This document shows positions 9,876-18,415 of a stretch of DNA of 64,000 nucleotides, one piece after another; position 1 is the first letter of the stretch; the number at the start of each line of letters is the position of its first letter. The position numbers were made by a program, and so were the translations under genes. Below the pieces are notes generated by a model that did no database searches, had not been told where the DNA came from, and worked only from the letters and a program-made list of their open reading frames with translations. The stretch comes from Sphingobacterium sp. CZ-UAM (GTDB lineage: Bacteria > Bacteroidota > Bacteroidia > Sphingobacteriales > Sphingobacteriaceae). The stretch is from assembly GCF_002000245.1 (NCBI RefSeq), contig NZ_MTCM01000001.1, positions 2,315,740 to 2,379,739 on the forward strand, written 5' to 3'.

Positions 9876-9902
9876 TTCATAGAGATTTCATCCTAAGGTA
9901 CG

Positions 9903-10238
9903 TTAGAACGAAAAATCATCTTTTGAACGACCATCGGCTTCTTCAGCGTAGGCATCGTCAAAGTTAGGCTCATAACGTTTTTCGATTACTTCCTGATTAG
10001 ACTTAATGTAATTGACAACATCTGTCAAACCTTCCGCAAACTTTTCAAAATCTTCTTTGTATAAGAAAATTTTATGCTTAATAAACTGGCCATCCTCAAA
10101 GCGCTTCTTGCTTTCTGTGATAGTAATGTAGTAATCGTTCGATCGAGTTGCTTTTACATCAAAAAAATAAGTTCGCTTACCTGCTCTCACCTTTTTTGAA
10201 AAAACCTCTTCACGCTCTTTGTTTTCAAAATCTCCCAT
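9903..10238 (-). CDS. DUF3276 / PUR-domain nucleic-acid-binding protein
   Basis: The 111-aa protein matches DUF3276, the bacterial PUR-alpha-like fold: VFSKKVRAGKRTYFFDVKATRSNDYYITITESKK, which forms the beta-sheet, then HKIFLYKEDFEKFAEGL as the helix. PUR repeats bind single-stranded DNA or RNA, and this short form works as a dimer. The C-terminus is acidic and disordered (DDAYAEEADGRSKDD). It is monocistronic with its own terminator. Its physiological role in Bacteroidota is not established. Confidence 0.85.
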   Translation of the reverse strand: MGDFENKEREEVFSKKVRAGKRTYFFDVKATRSNDYYITITESKKRFEDGQFIKHKIFLYKEDFEKFAEGLTDVVNYIKSNQEVIEKRYEPNFDDAYAEEADGRSKDDFSF

Positions 10239-10472
10239 TGGTTGTTATTTAAGTTTAAAGTAATCTTAATCTTTGATAAATATATAATAATTCATTTTAA
10301 TCCACCAAATAATATTAAAAAAAAAGACAATAAACCGTAAAAATGGCATATCCATTCCATAGGCAATGGATAAAAATTAAACAACAAGATTTTTTACCGA
10401 CGAAATCAGTACATTTACCGAAAATATAAGTTGTATTACCTAAAGCGAATATGTCTAGTTTATTTATGCGCC

Positions 10473-10480
10473 TATCTTTG
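10473..10480 (+). promoter_or_regulatory. -7 box upstream of the LiaF-like operon
   Basis: TATCTTTG matches TAnnTTTG and lies 22 bases upstream of the start of the first operon gene. Confidence 0.55.
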
Positions 10481-10502
10481 AGTCATAAATAGTAAAAACA
10501 TT

Positions 10503-11384
10503 ATGGAAAAAGAACCCATCATACCAAACAGCAATAACAGCCGCAATATCGTTGGAGCGATTGTGATTATTATAGGTATATTCCTATTATTACATAATTT
10601 AAATTTAGGAGACTGGTTTCCGGGCTGGTTATTTGGATGGCAAATGATTTTAATCATTATCGGACTGGTCATCGGGATAAACTCCCAATTTCAGAAGAAA
10701 TCAGCGATAATCCTTTTGATTATTGGCGGTGCCAGCCTGATCTCTCGCATGATGCGTACGGACTTTGGTTCGGTAACGGTCCCAATTATCATCATTTCTC
10801 TTGGGATTTATTTCATCATGAGTAAACGGAAACCACCCATGGTTCCACCAACTTATCCAAATCCGCCTCAGGATCCTTACGACTGGGACAAACGGGTGAA
10901 TATAGCAACGGATAATCCCGTAGACACTACAGCCCCGGATGTTGAAGCTAAACCTTTTAACGATCAATACGGATCAAGCCAACAAGCCTCGCCTAACGCG
11001 CAGGCTTTTGGCAACAAAGAGAATAGCTCATTTCATCAGTCTTTTGAGGACAGCCTTAATCTAAATTCGATTTTTGCGGGCCAAAAGAAAGTCATCTATT
11101 CCAAACAATTTAGAGGCGGTAATTTGACCAATGTCTTCGGAAGTATTGAACTGGATCTCACAAAAGCGGATATCCAACAGCCGATTGTCATTGACACCTT
11201 TCAGTTGTTTGGCAGCGCACGCATTATTGTACCGCCGCATTGGACGGTATTCAGTAATGTAGCCTCGATCTTAGGATCTGTCGATGACCGAAGATTCCAG
11301 ACGATTTACAACCCTGACACCGATAAAAAGATCTATATCACCGGAACATGTATATTGGGCAATTTAACGATAAAAAATGCTTAA
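10503..11384 (+). CDS. LiaF-like membrane protein
   Basis: The 293-aa protein has about four N-terminal transmembrane helices (residues 15-105), a proline-rich linker, and a C-terminal LiaF-type beta domain (FRGGNLTNVFGSIELDLTKA, then FGSARIIVPPHWTV). LiaF-like proteins modulate cell-envelope stress two-component systems. The histidine kinase gene starts 3 bases after its stop, so this protein likely senses or inhibits that kinase. The exact signal is unknown. Confidence 0.8.
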   Translation: MEKEPIIPNSNNSRNIVGAIVIIIGIFLLLHNLNLGDWFPGWLFGWQMILIIIGLVIGINSQFQKKSAIILLIIGGASLISRMMRTDFGSVTVPIIIISLGIYFIMSKRKPPMVPPTYPNPPQDPYDWDKRVNIATDNPVDTTAPDVEAKPFNDQYGSSQQASPNAQAFGNKENSSFHQSFEDSLNLNSIFAGQKKVIYSKQFRGGNLTNVFGSIELDLTKADIQQPIVIDTFQLFGSARIIVPPHWTVFSNVASILGSVDDRRFQTIYNPDTDKKIYITGTCILGNLTIKNA

Positions 11385-11387
11385 TAG

Positions 11388-12434
11388 ATGAAAAACAAAC
11401 TGTCTCTCAGTGTTAAAAGTCGATTAATAGGCATTATTTGTATATCCGTATTTATCGGATATCTTGCATTACAATATTTACTGATGCTACGCTCGGGATT
11501 TGATGCCCAACTAGCATTTAAAGATTCGTTGATCAATAGTGCTGTGATGATGTTTTGCTGCTATGGTATGTCCTCCGCATTAAATTTCTACACACCACAA
11601 CCCCGCGAGATATGGAAGGTCCTGATTATAGGCTTAATAATGGCCGCCATCAGTACTGGGTTGAGCCGTTTTCTAATGAACTATTTTATTCAGCCCAACT
11701 TTATCACGCTACTGGATTTAACATTACCTTTTCGTGGTATTGTCAACTTCCTTATCCTCACTTCTGTTGCTATTATCAATATCGTCTGGAATATCCAGGA
11801 AGATAATATCAATAACATCAAACGGAAACAGGAGTCTGAAAATCTGCTTCGCGAGGCGGAGCTCTATAATTTAAGGCAGCAATTACAGCCTCACTTTCTA
11901 TTCAACAGCTTAAATTCGATCATCGCCCTTATTGGCGCCAATCCGGATGAAGCGCGCAACATGACATTTCAGTTGTCTGATTTTTTAAGGGGCACGATGA
12001 GAAAGGAAAACAATCAGATTATCACACTGGAAGAAGAACTAGACCATCTACAACTTTATCTTGATATTGAAAAAGTACGCTTTGGTCATCGCCTGAACAC
12101 TTCCATCTCCTCTTCTGAGGAAATATTCAGCAATAAATTGCCAGCAATGATCATCCAGCCATTGGTAGAAAATGCCATTAAGCATGGACTGTACAATATA
12201 ACCGATCAGGTTGAAATACAAATTAAATGCACCTCACAGGAGGGACAGCTTCTGATCCAAATTACCAATCCATTTGATATCGAGGAGCAATCAAGCCCCA
12301 AAAAAGGTACCGGCTTCGGGCTTTCCAGTATTCAACGTAGATTATATCTCCTTTATGGTCGAAATGATCTTCTGGAGACACAGATTCAGGATAATATATT
12401 TACTAGCACCCTAAAAATACCTCAATATGATTAA
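11388..12434 (+). CDS. Sensor histidine kinase, LytS/YehU class
   Basis: The 348-aa protein has four transmembrane helices (residues ~12-130), a short coiled segment, a His_kinase domain with the phospho-acceptor in QLQPHFLFNSLNS near residue 170, and an HATPase domain with the N-box QPLVENAIKHGL and G-box GTGFGL. It lacks an extracellular sensor domain, so it may rely on the preceding LiaF-like protein. It overlaps the response regulator gene by 8 bases. Confidence 0.92.
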   Translation: MKNKLSLSVKSRLIGIICISVFIGYLALQYLLMLRSGFDAQLAFKDSLINSAVMMFCCYGMSSALNFYTPQPREIWKVLIIGLIMAAISTGLSRFLMNYFIQPNFITLLDLTLPFRGIVNFLILTSVAIINIVWNIQEDNINNIKRKQESENLLREAELYNLRQQLQPHFLFNSLNSIIALIGANPDEARNMTFQLSDFLRGTMRKENNQIITLEEELDHLQLYLDIEKVRFGHRLNTSISSSEEIFSNKLPAMIIQPLVENAIKHGLYNITDQVEIQIKCTSQEGQLLIQITNPFDIEEQSSPKKGTGFGLSSIQRRLYLLYGRNDLLETQIQDNIFTSTLKIPQYD

Positions 12435-13167
12435 AGTCGTTATCATTGATGATGAACCCTTAGCACGCTCCATTATTGCGGGCTATTTAAAAAATGAAGC
12501 CGATGTGACCATTATGGCTGAGTGTGGCGACGGTTTTGAAGGCGTTAAAGCAATCCAGACACATGAACCTGACCTGGTGTTTTTGGATGTCCAAATGCCC
12601 AAATTGACTGGTTTTGAAATGCTCGAACTGGTAGACGATCCACCCGCCATTATTTTCACCACGGCGTTTGACGAATATGCGTTAAAAGCTTTTGAAAAAA
12701 ATGCACTGGACTATCTACTAAAACCGGTTTCCCCGATGCGTTTCAAAAAAGCGTTGGAGAAATTTAGATCCAGCTATTCTGCACCCGAGAAGAAGGTTCA
12801 ACCCAACTATGAGGTACTCACAGCGCAGGACGAAACCAAGATCGACCGAATTGTTGTCAAAACAGGTACCCAGATCAAAATAATTCCGATAGATACGGTC
12901 AAGTACCTGGAGTCTTATGATGACTACGTAAAGATTCATACCAAAGATGGCATGTACCTCAAGAATAAGACCATGGCATTTTTTGAAAAATCCCTTGATC
13001 CAAATCAGTTTGTACGTATCCATCGTTCGTTTATCATCAAGGTCGATCAGTTGGCTAAATTGGAGCCTTACGAAAAGGATTCCTATATCGCAGCTTTGAT
13101 CTCTGGTGAGAAGCTCAATATCAGTAAATCAGGCTACGCCCGATTAAAACAATTGATTGGAATTTAA
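12427..13167 (+). CDS. LytTR response regulator
   Basis: The 246-aa protein has a receiver domain with the acidic pocket IIDDEP near residue 7, phosphorylatable Asp in LVFLDVQMP near residue 56, and switch Thr and Lys in FTTAFDEYA and LLKPVSP. A C-terminal LytTR DNA-binding domain (residues ~140-246) contains YLESYDDYVKIHT and FVRIHRSFIIK. It is the partner of the upstream kinase. The target is probably this operon or envelope genes; no direct-repeat target was identified. Confidence 0.95.
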   Translation: MIKVVIIDDEPLARSIIAGYLKNEADVTIMAECGDGFEGVKAIQTHEPDLVFLDVQMPKLTGFEMLELVDDPPAIIFTTAFDEYALKAFEKNALDYLLKPVSPMRFKKALEKFRSSYSAPEKKVQPNYEVLTAQDETKIDRIVVKTGTQIKIIPIDTVKYLESYDDYVKIHTKDGMYLKNKTMAFFEKSLDPNQFVRIHRSFIIKVDQLAKLEPYEKDSYIAALISGEKLNISKSGYARLKQLIGI

Positions 13168-13182
13168 ACATTCCGTAGATTT
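13153..13182 (+). promoter_or_regulatory. Internal promoter before the beta-lactamase-like gene
   Basis: TTG (13153-13155), 19 bases, then TAGATTTG (13175-13182) is an exact match to the Bacteroidota -33/-7 arrangement. It overlaps the 3' end of the regulator gene and would give a 5' leader of only a few bases before ATG 13193. Confidence 0.6.
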
Positions 13183-13192
13183 GTGCCTAACA

Positions 13193-14641
13193 ATGGTTAT
13201 GAAACATTTTTATACAGCAATCTTGTTGGGCATCACATCTTACTCCTTTGCTCAGACAAATCAGGCGGAACAAGTCAACAAAGGCGTTTACAATAGACTG
13301 GAGTTTTTCATCAATTCCCAGATGACAGATTCTGCCTATAATCTAGCGAGCGATTCTTATAAACAACAATATAGCCTTCCAAAGTTTACACAGATGCTGC
13401 AACAGATCTATCCTTTGGGCAGGATCAAAAACTCAGATATCATCAATTTCGAAAAAGGTACAGCAACCTATCGGCTGGATTTTGACGATCAGACTTATGA
13501 AGTATTGTTTGCAACAGATTCGACACTCAAGTTTAACAGCCTGCATTTTAGTCAGCTGAACGAAACCACAGCAGATAAAAATACCGACGAGAAACCGCTT
13601 GAGGCAACGATCACTTCAAAAGCCGTCGACAAAGAGGATTTTTTCATTGATTCTATTGCAAACTCTTACCTAAAACAACAAAATGCAGCCTCGCTTGCCG
13701 TAGGTGTTATTAAAAATGGGCAGTCGAAAACCTATTTTTACGGTGAGACCGCAAAAGGTAACCAAACGTTACCGACGAAGACTTCACCCTACGAAATTGG
13801 CTCCCTTAGCAAAGTCTTTACGGCGATCCTATTATCGAATCTTGTTGAAGAAGGAACAATTACCCTGGATCAACCTGTATCATTATTTCTCCCAGATTCA
13901 CTGAAAAAGAATGAGGATCTGGCGAAGATAACTTTTCAGATGTTAGCCAACCATACTTCCGGGCTCCCACGTCTTCCCGACAATTTTGATAAAGTAAAGG
14001 GATATAATGAAAATGATCCTTACAAAGGATACGACAAAAAAGCACTTTATAACTATTTATCTAGTTTCAAAAACAAAAAAACAGCAGGCGAGGAATACGA
14101 GTACAGTAATTTGGGTTATGCACTTTTGGGCGATATCATCTGTAGCATCTACAAAAAACCGTATGAACAGATTGTCCGTGAAATTATCTGCAAGCCACTC
14201 GATATGAATAATACCTTTCAGGTATTAGACCCTAAAAGAAAAGATACCTTTAAAGTATACAATAAAGACGGTCAAGAAGTAACCCCTTGGTCTTTTGATG
14301 CTTTTAGCGCCGCTGGTGGCCTAAAGTCAACCGTGGAAGATCTGCTTAAATTTGTAAACGCACAGTTTAAGATGCCACAAAGCCCACTGGAAAATGCAAT
14401 GGCCAACACCAGGTCATTTACCTTCTTTCTCCCTCCGGATACGGACTTGGGTTTAGCTTGGCATATGAATTTGCTTGATGATCTTACTTTCTATTGGCAC
14501 AATGGCGGAACAGCAGGAAGCAGCTCCTACCTCGCCTTGTCTCCGGATAAAAAAAGTGCTGTCGTCATCTTGTCCAATACCGCACGCCCTGTCGATGACA
14601 TCGGGAAAAGCATTTTAGACAATCTGCTTCACACAAATTAA
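13193..14641 (+). CDS. Serine beta-lactamase-family protein with N-terminal DUF3887-like domain
   Basis: From ATG 13193 the protein is about 482 aa with a signal peptide (MVMKHFYTAILLGITSYSFA). Residues ~25-120 resemble a DUF3887-like small domain. The rest is a class C beta-lactamase/DD-peptidase fold with SxxK in GSLSKVFTA, YxN in YEYSNLGYA and the third motif in WHNGGTAGSSS. Such periplasmic proteins are esterases or peptidases more often than true antibiotic-hydrolysing enzymes. A longer frame to a TTG at 13157 exists but overlaps the regulator gene and lacks a signal peptide. Confidence 0.85.
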   Translation: MVMKHFYTAILLGITSYSFAQTNQAEQVNKGVYNRLEFFINSQMTDSAYNLASDSYKQQYSLPKFTQMLQQIYPLGRIKNSDIINFEKGTATYRLDFDDQTYEVLFATDSTLKFNSLHFSQLNETTADKNTDEKPLEATITSKAVDKEDFFIDSIANSYLKQQNAASLAVGVIKNGQSKTYFYGETAKGNQTLPTKTSPYEIGSLSKVFTAILLSNLVEEGTITLDQPVSLFLPDSLKKNEDLAKITFQMLANHTSGLPRLPDNFDKVKGYNENDPYKGYDKKALYNYLSSFKNKKTAGEEYEYSNLGYALLGDIICSIYKKPYEQIVREIICKPLDMNNTFQVLDPKRKDTFKVYNKDGQEVTPWSFDAFSAAGGLKSTVEDLLKFVNAQFKMPQSPLENAMANTRSFTFFLPPDTDLGLAWHMNLLDDLTFYWHNGGTAGSSSYLALSPDKKSAVVILSNTARPVDDIGKSILDNLLHTN

Positions 14642-14800
14642 GCCGCTCATACTTTCACAAGAATCAACAGCGATGAGAATTCACCGAAGACTTTTTCCGG
14701 CCAGTAAACCGAAGCTAGCAAGCGTATTGATATTGTAAAAAAACACGAATCAATCAAAACACTACCGGTTAAGAAAAAAAAGCAAAATATGATTAGCAGG

Positions 14801-14833
14801 GCTATATCGAAACAACGATATAGCTTTTTTTGT
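14801..14833 (+). terminator. Terminator after the beta-lactamase-like gene
   Basis: A perfect 9-bp stem GCTATATCG/CGATATAGC with loop AAACAA is followed by seven T residues. Confidence 0.88.
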
Positions 14834-14858
14834 TATCATAAAAAGGATTATTTTTTTA

Positions 14859-14889
14859 TTGTTACACAAGTTGTTAAGCATTAACTTTG
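14859..14889 (+). promoter_or_regulatory. Promoter of the D-2-hydroxyacid dehydrogenase gene
   Basis: TTG (14859-14861) and TAACTTTG (14882-14889) are separated by 20 bases, close to the Bacteroidota consensus. The predicted leader is about 65 bases. Confidence 0.6.
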
Positions 14890-14960
14890 ATGAATAGCCC
14901 AAATAAACCGGGCAATCATCATTTTATTTTACAACAGGATCCACGATACATAACATTTAC

Positions 14961-15935
14961 ATGAAGATATTTATCACGAAACGAATCCCACAAAAAGGCA
15001 TTGATCTATTAACGGCTGCCGGACATGAGGTAGCAATACATGATTCTGCTACCCCACTATCTCCTACCGATCTTATCCAAGCAGGGCAGCAGGCCGATTA
15101 TATACTGAACGGTGGCATGCAAAAGTTTGACGAAGAATTTTTCCAAAGCTGCCCCAATCTTAAAGCGCTCTCTCTGATGAGCGTTGGTTATGATAATGTT
15201 GACATCCCTGCTGCGACAAAATATGGCATTCCTGTGAGCAATACACCGGGTGTACTTTCCGGTGCAACAGCTGATGTTGCTTTCCTATTGATGCTGGCCG
15301 TTTCCAGGAAAGCTTTCTTCAATCACAAGCAGATTCTACAGGGTAGATGGAAGGGTTTCGACCCTACAGCACATCTGGGTATCGAGCTCAACAATAAAAC
15401 ATTAGGTATTTATGGCCTTGGAAGGATTGGTTTCGAATTTGCCCGAAAAGCAAGAGCTGCATATAACATGGAAATCATCTATTATAACCGTGGGCGGAAC
15501 CTGGAAGCCGAACGGATCTTGGGAGCGAGATATGTCAACTTTGATGACCTACTAACCCAAAGTGATGTACTTTCCATTCACGCGGCACTCACGTCAGAGA
15601 CAGCCAATCGGTTTAATCTGGATACATTTAAGCGCATGAAAAACTCGGCGATTCTGATCAACACAGCTCGTGGCGGATTAGTACAAGAGGACGATCTTGC
15701 CAGCGCTTTACGCCTGGGGGAATTATGGGGAGCCGGGCTCGATGTCACAAACCCTGAACCAATGGCAGCGGACAACCCACTGCTAAATCTTGAAAATGTC
15801 TGCATTCTACCGCATATTGGATCCGCAACCGTGGAAACCAGAGACAATATGGCGCTAATGGCAGCAAGCAATTTATTGGCAGCAATCAAAGGTGAAAAGA
15901 TGCCACAAACGATCAATCCAGAAGTCTATACATGA
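14961..15935 (+). CDS. D-2-hydroxyacid dehydrogenase (glyoxylate/hydroxypyruvate reductase type)
   Basis: The 324-aa NAD(P)-dependent enzyme reduces a 2-keto acid such as glyoxylate or hydroxypyruvate. It has the Rossmann motif IYGLGRIGFEFARKA near residue 152, the catalytic Arg in NTARGGLVQ, Glu in the NPEPM segment and His in LPHIGSAT. The NADP-type residues NRGR after the second strand suggest NADPH use, which is inference. Its stop overlaps the start of a 50-aa gene by four bases (ATGA). Confidence 0.92.
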   Translation: MKIFITKRIPQKGIDLLTAAGHEVAIHDSATPLSPTDLIQAGQQADYILNGGMQKFDEEFFQSCPNLKALSLMSVGYDNVDIPAATKYGIPVSNTPGVLSGATADVAFLLMLAVSRKAFFNHKQILQGRWKGFDPTAHLGIELNNKTLGIYGLGRIGFEFARKARAAYNMEIIYYNRGRNLEAERILGARYVNFDDLLTQSDVLSIHAALTSETANRFNLDTFKRMKNSAILINTARGGLVQEDDLASALRLGELWGAGLDVTNPEPMAADNPLLNLENVCILPHIGSATVETRDNMALMAASNLLAAIKGEKMPQTINPEVYT

Positions 15936-16084
15936 AACGACATTTCTTTCAGTTCCTGAATAAGCTAAATAAAGCAATTCTTCCCAAATATGGGAAGCAG
16001 GATCCGCTTAAACTAAAAAAGTACCAGCAGGCCATAATTGCCTACCGGTACTTTATTCTGATCAGAGCCCTTGCAGATGATTAA
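15932..16084 (+). CDS. Small conserved basic protein, 50 aa
   Basis: The frame begins MKRHFFQFLNKLNKAILPKY and ends in YRYFILIRALADD. The ATG overlaps the dehydrogenase stop (ATGA), and its own stop overlaps the 3' end of the convergent mscS gene. The pattern 'NKAILPxYxKxDxxKLxKxQxAIxxYRY' is one I recognise from short unnamed proteins of Bacteroidota, often mis-named in databases; this is recollection, not a search result. High Lys/Arg content suggests a nucleic-acid or ribosome partner, but no function is assigned. Confidence 0.7.
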   Translation: MKRHFFQFLNKLNKAILPKYGKQDPLKLKKYQQAIIAYRYFILIRALADD

Positions 16085-16947
16085 CTATCTGTTTTGACTT
16101 GTTTCCCCTGGTCGTTCGCATTGGAAATAATGCTAATCTGTGTCGGATTAGGTGCCACGCTCATATCATTTCTTTCGAGTTCAAGCATAATTTTTTCCTG
16201 CATTGAATTGCGTGCCGGCCAATAATGTTCGCGCTTTGTCCATGCTCTTACGGTCAACACTATTGAACTCGTTCCCAATTCCTTCACAAATACTGTCGGT
16301 TCGGGGCTAGTCAAAATAGTCTCATTTGAGCGAAGCACTCTAAGGATAATATCCTTTGCGTCTTTTATATTTTTGTCATAAGATATACTCACCGTATATT
16401 CAAACATCCGCTGAACGATTTTCGTATAGTTCTTGATTACCGAATTGGCCAATGGACCATTTGGACTAAAAATCCGGACACCATCGTCACCGATTAATGT
16501 AGAGTATAAAATATCTATTCGTTCTACCGTCCCAGCCGTACCATTCGCACTCGAGATGTAATCCCCCACTTCAAAAGGCCTAAACATCAGTATGAGCACA
16601 CCGCCGGCAAAGTTACTTAAACTTCCCTGTAGCGCCATACCTACAGCTAAACCAAATGCAGACAGTGCCGCAATGAAAGAGGTCGTCTGTATGCCAACCT
16701 GACTGGCAACCGTCAATAGCAACATCACCCACATCACAATCTTGACGATACTAGAGATAAATGCGCGGATTGAAGGATCGACATTTCTTCTCTCAAAACG
16801 CTTGTGCAATAATCGGTTGACCAGATCGATGACGTATTTACCAATAATCAATAAAATAATACCACCTATAATACCCGGTATTGAATCAATGACGATATCG
16901 GTCAATCGTCCAAATCTAGTCCCTAGACTATTTAAATTACTTTCCAT
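16081..16947 (-). CDS. Small-conductance mechanosensitive channel (MscS family)
   Basis: The 288-aa protein has three transmembrane helices. The pore helix TM3 is glycine/alanine-rich (ALSAFGLAVGMALQGSLSNFAGGVLI, near residue 100), and the beta domain follows with FRPFEVGDYI. Such channels release solutes upon hypo-osmotic shock. The length matches the E. coli MscS class. It is monocistronic, divergent from the AraC gene, and its stop overlaps the convergent 50-aa gene. Confidence 0.94.
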   Translation of the reverse strand: MESNLNSLGTRFGRLTDIVIDSIPGIIGGIILLIIGKYVIDLVNRLLHKRFERRNVDPSIRAFISSIVKIVMWVMLLLTVASQVGIQTTSFIAALSAFGLAVGMALQGSLSNFAGGVLILMFRPFEVGDYISSANGTAGTVERIDILYSTLIGDDGVRIFSPNGPLANSVIKNYTKIVQRMFEYTVSISYDKNIKDAKDIILRVLRSNETILTSPEPTVFVKELGTSSIVLTVRAWTKREHYWPARNSMQEKIMLELERNDMSVAPNPTQISIISNANDQGKQVKTDS

Positions 16948-17082
16948 GTTTGTTAAATATATTTCAATGCATTTTGAAACAAGGATTGTTCCAACATCCC
17001 TGTACAGGATTCAAAACTTTAAAATCGTTGAAAAATACCATAAAACATAAAATTATCACCACTGTAAAAAGAATATATACAC

Positions 17083-17090
17083 TAACTTTG
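17083..17090 (+). promoter_or_regulatory. -7 box giving a near-leaderless AraC transcript
   Basis: TAACTTTG ends only 4 bases before the ATG at 17095, so the transcript should start at or beside the start codon. Confidence 0.55.
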
Positions 17091-17094
17091 TAAT

Positions 17095-17961
17095 ATGAAT
17101 AGAAAAAACACCATTCCTATTATAGATAGTTGCAGTATAGACCTCAACAATAAAACAACTATCCACATTGATGACTTAAGTGAATACGTCATCAAACATG
17201 CCGATATGGTGTTTCCTCATAAGCACAATTTTTTTCATTTTGTATTATTTACAAAAGGTTCGGGTGCGCACATCATCGATTTTAATCATTATAAAATTGC
17301 CCCCTTTCAGATCTACTTCATGGCCCCGGGCCAGGTGCATACCTGGAATTTTGCTGGCGATGAGGAAGGCTATGTGGTTAATTTTTCGGTGGACTATTTT
17401 CAATCGTTTTTATTACGTACAGATTATCTGGAGCGTTTCAGTTTTCTTCAGGGCAAAATTGAGCACTTGATTTTTGAACTGGAAGAACCTTGCCGCGCTC
17501 AGGCCACGAATATTCTGGACGAGATTTTATCGGCAAAGTCCAGCGGCCTATCCGAAGATTACATCCGTACACTGCTGCTCCAATTTTTATTATATGTCTC
17601 CATCTGTTCTGAAAAAGAACAAAAAGACGGTAGCAACCCCTATAATCATAAAATATTCAATAGTTTTCAGCAATTGGTGGAACAACAGTTTAAATCCACC
17701 AAATTACCAAGTGTATATGCGGATCAACTATTTATCACGCCAAATCATCTGAACGCGATCTGTAAATCCTATATCGGTCAGTCTGCGGGTGAGATCATCC
17801 GCAACCGGATTGTCCTGGAAGCGAAGCGACTATTAATCAATCGAAATTTAAATATCACTGAAATTGCAAATGAATTGCAATTTAAGGACAACTCATATTT
17901 CACCAAATTTTTTAAAAAATCCACTGATCTCACACCCGAGGAGTTCAGAAAACAACTATAA
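17095..17961 (+). CDS. AraC-family transcriptional regulator
   Basis: The 288-aa protein has an N-terminal cupin-type sensing domain (FPHKHNFFHFVLFTKGSG near residue 40, then MAPGQVHTW) and a C-terminal double helix-turn-helix (residues ~190-288) with ITPNHLNAICKSYIG and NSYFTKFFKKSTDLTPEEFRKQ. The ligand is unknown. The downstream DUF983 gene starts 2 bases after its stop, so the two are co-transcribed, but a regulatory link to the desulfurase genes is only suggested by position. Confidence 0.92.
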   Translation: MNRKNTIPIIDSCSIDLNNKTTIHIDDLSEYVIKHADMVFPHKHNFFHFVLFTKGSGAHIIDFNHYKIAPFQIYFMAPGQVHTWNFAGDEEGYVVNFSVDYFQSFLLRTDYLERFSFLQGKIEHLIFELEEPCRAQATNILDEILSAKSSGLSEDYIRTLLLQFLLYVSICSEKEQKDGSNPYNHKIFNSFQQLVEQQFKSTKLPSVYADQLFITPNHLNAICKSYIGQSAGEIIRNRIVLEAKRLLINRNLNITEIANELQFKDNSYFTKFFKKSTDLTPEEFRKQL

Positions 17962-17963
17962 CT

Positions 17964-18389
17964 ATGGAAGAAGTTAAATACGAATTATCCGAATTCAAAG
18001 CCGCATGGCAGGCAAAATGCCCGAGATGTAGAGTCGGTCATGTTTATCAAGGCCCCGCCTATGGTCTAAAGGTTCAAAAGATGAACAGTCATTGTGAATA
18101 CTGTGGCTTGCGTTACGAGCGTGAACCAGGGTATTTCTACGGTGCCATGTATGTCACCTATGCATTTGCCATTGCAGAGATGGTCACAGCCTGTATGGCA
18201 ACTTACATCCTTACCGGCAATGACTCATCCTTCATTCTTTATGCGACTGTCGCTATATTAAGTGTTGTGTTGATGTCTCCCTTCAACTACCGATATTCCC
18301 GCATCATTTTGATGTACTGGCTCACACCGGGGCTACGCTATGATCCCAATGTCAAAAAGAAGGAAGTTGATGTGAAAGCTTCGGCATAA
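17964..18389 (+). CDS. DUF983 membrane protein
   Basis: The 141-aa protein has a cytoplasmic zinc-ribbon-like start (KCPRCRVGHVY, then CEYCGLRYEREPGYFYGAMY) and two transmembrane helices (about residues 65-115), the DUF983 layout. The function of the family is not established; it is often near cytochrome or Fe-S genes. It lies between the AraC regulator and the cysteine desulfurase with short gaps, so the three probably share a transcript. Confidence 0.88.
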   Translation: MEEVKYELSEFKAAWQAKCPRCRVGHVYQGPAYGLKVQKMNSHCEYCGLRYEREPGYFYGAMYVTYAFAIAEMVTACMATYILTGNDSSFILYATVAILSVVLMSPFNYRYSRIILMYWLTPGLRYDPNVKKKEVDVKASA

Positions 18390-18415
18390 ACGCCATTATC
18401 CTTATCTTTATCCTG

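Larger units (their letters stand above)
14642..14960. other. Intergenic region with terminator and promoter
   Basis: No gene is seen. The region carries the terminator of the envelope-stress operon (14801-14833) and a promoter (14859-14889) for the dehydrogenase. Confidence 0.6.

Noticed and set aside
13157..13192. Longer start (TTG) of the beta-lactamase-like gene
   Set aside because: It overlaps the regulator gene and an apparent promoter; the start at 13193 gives a proper signal peptide.
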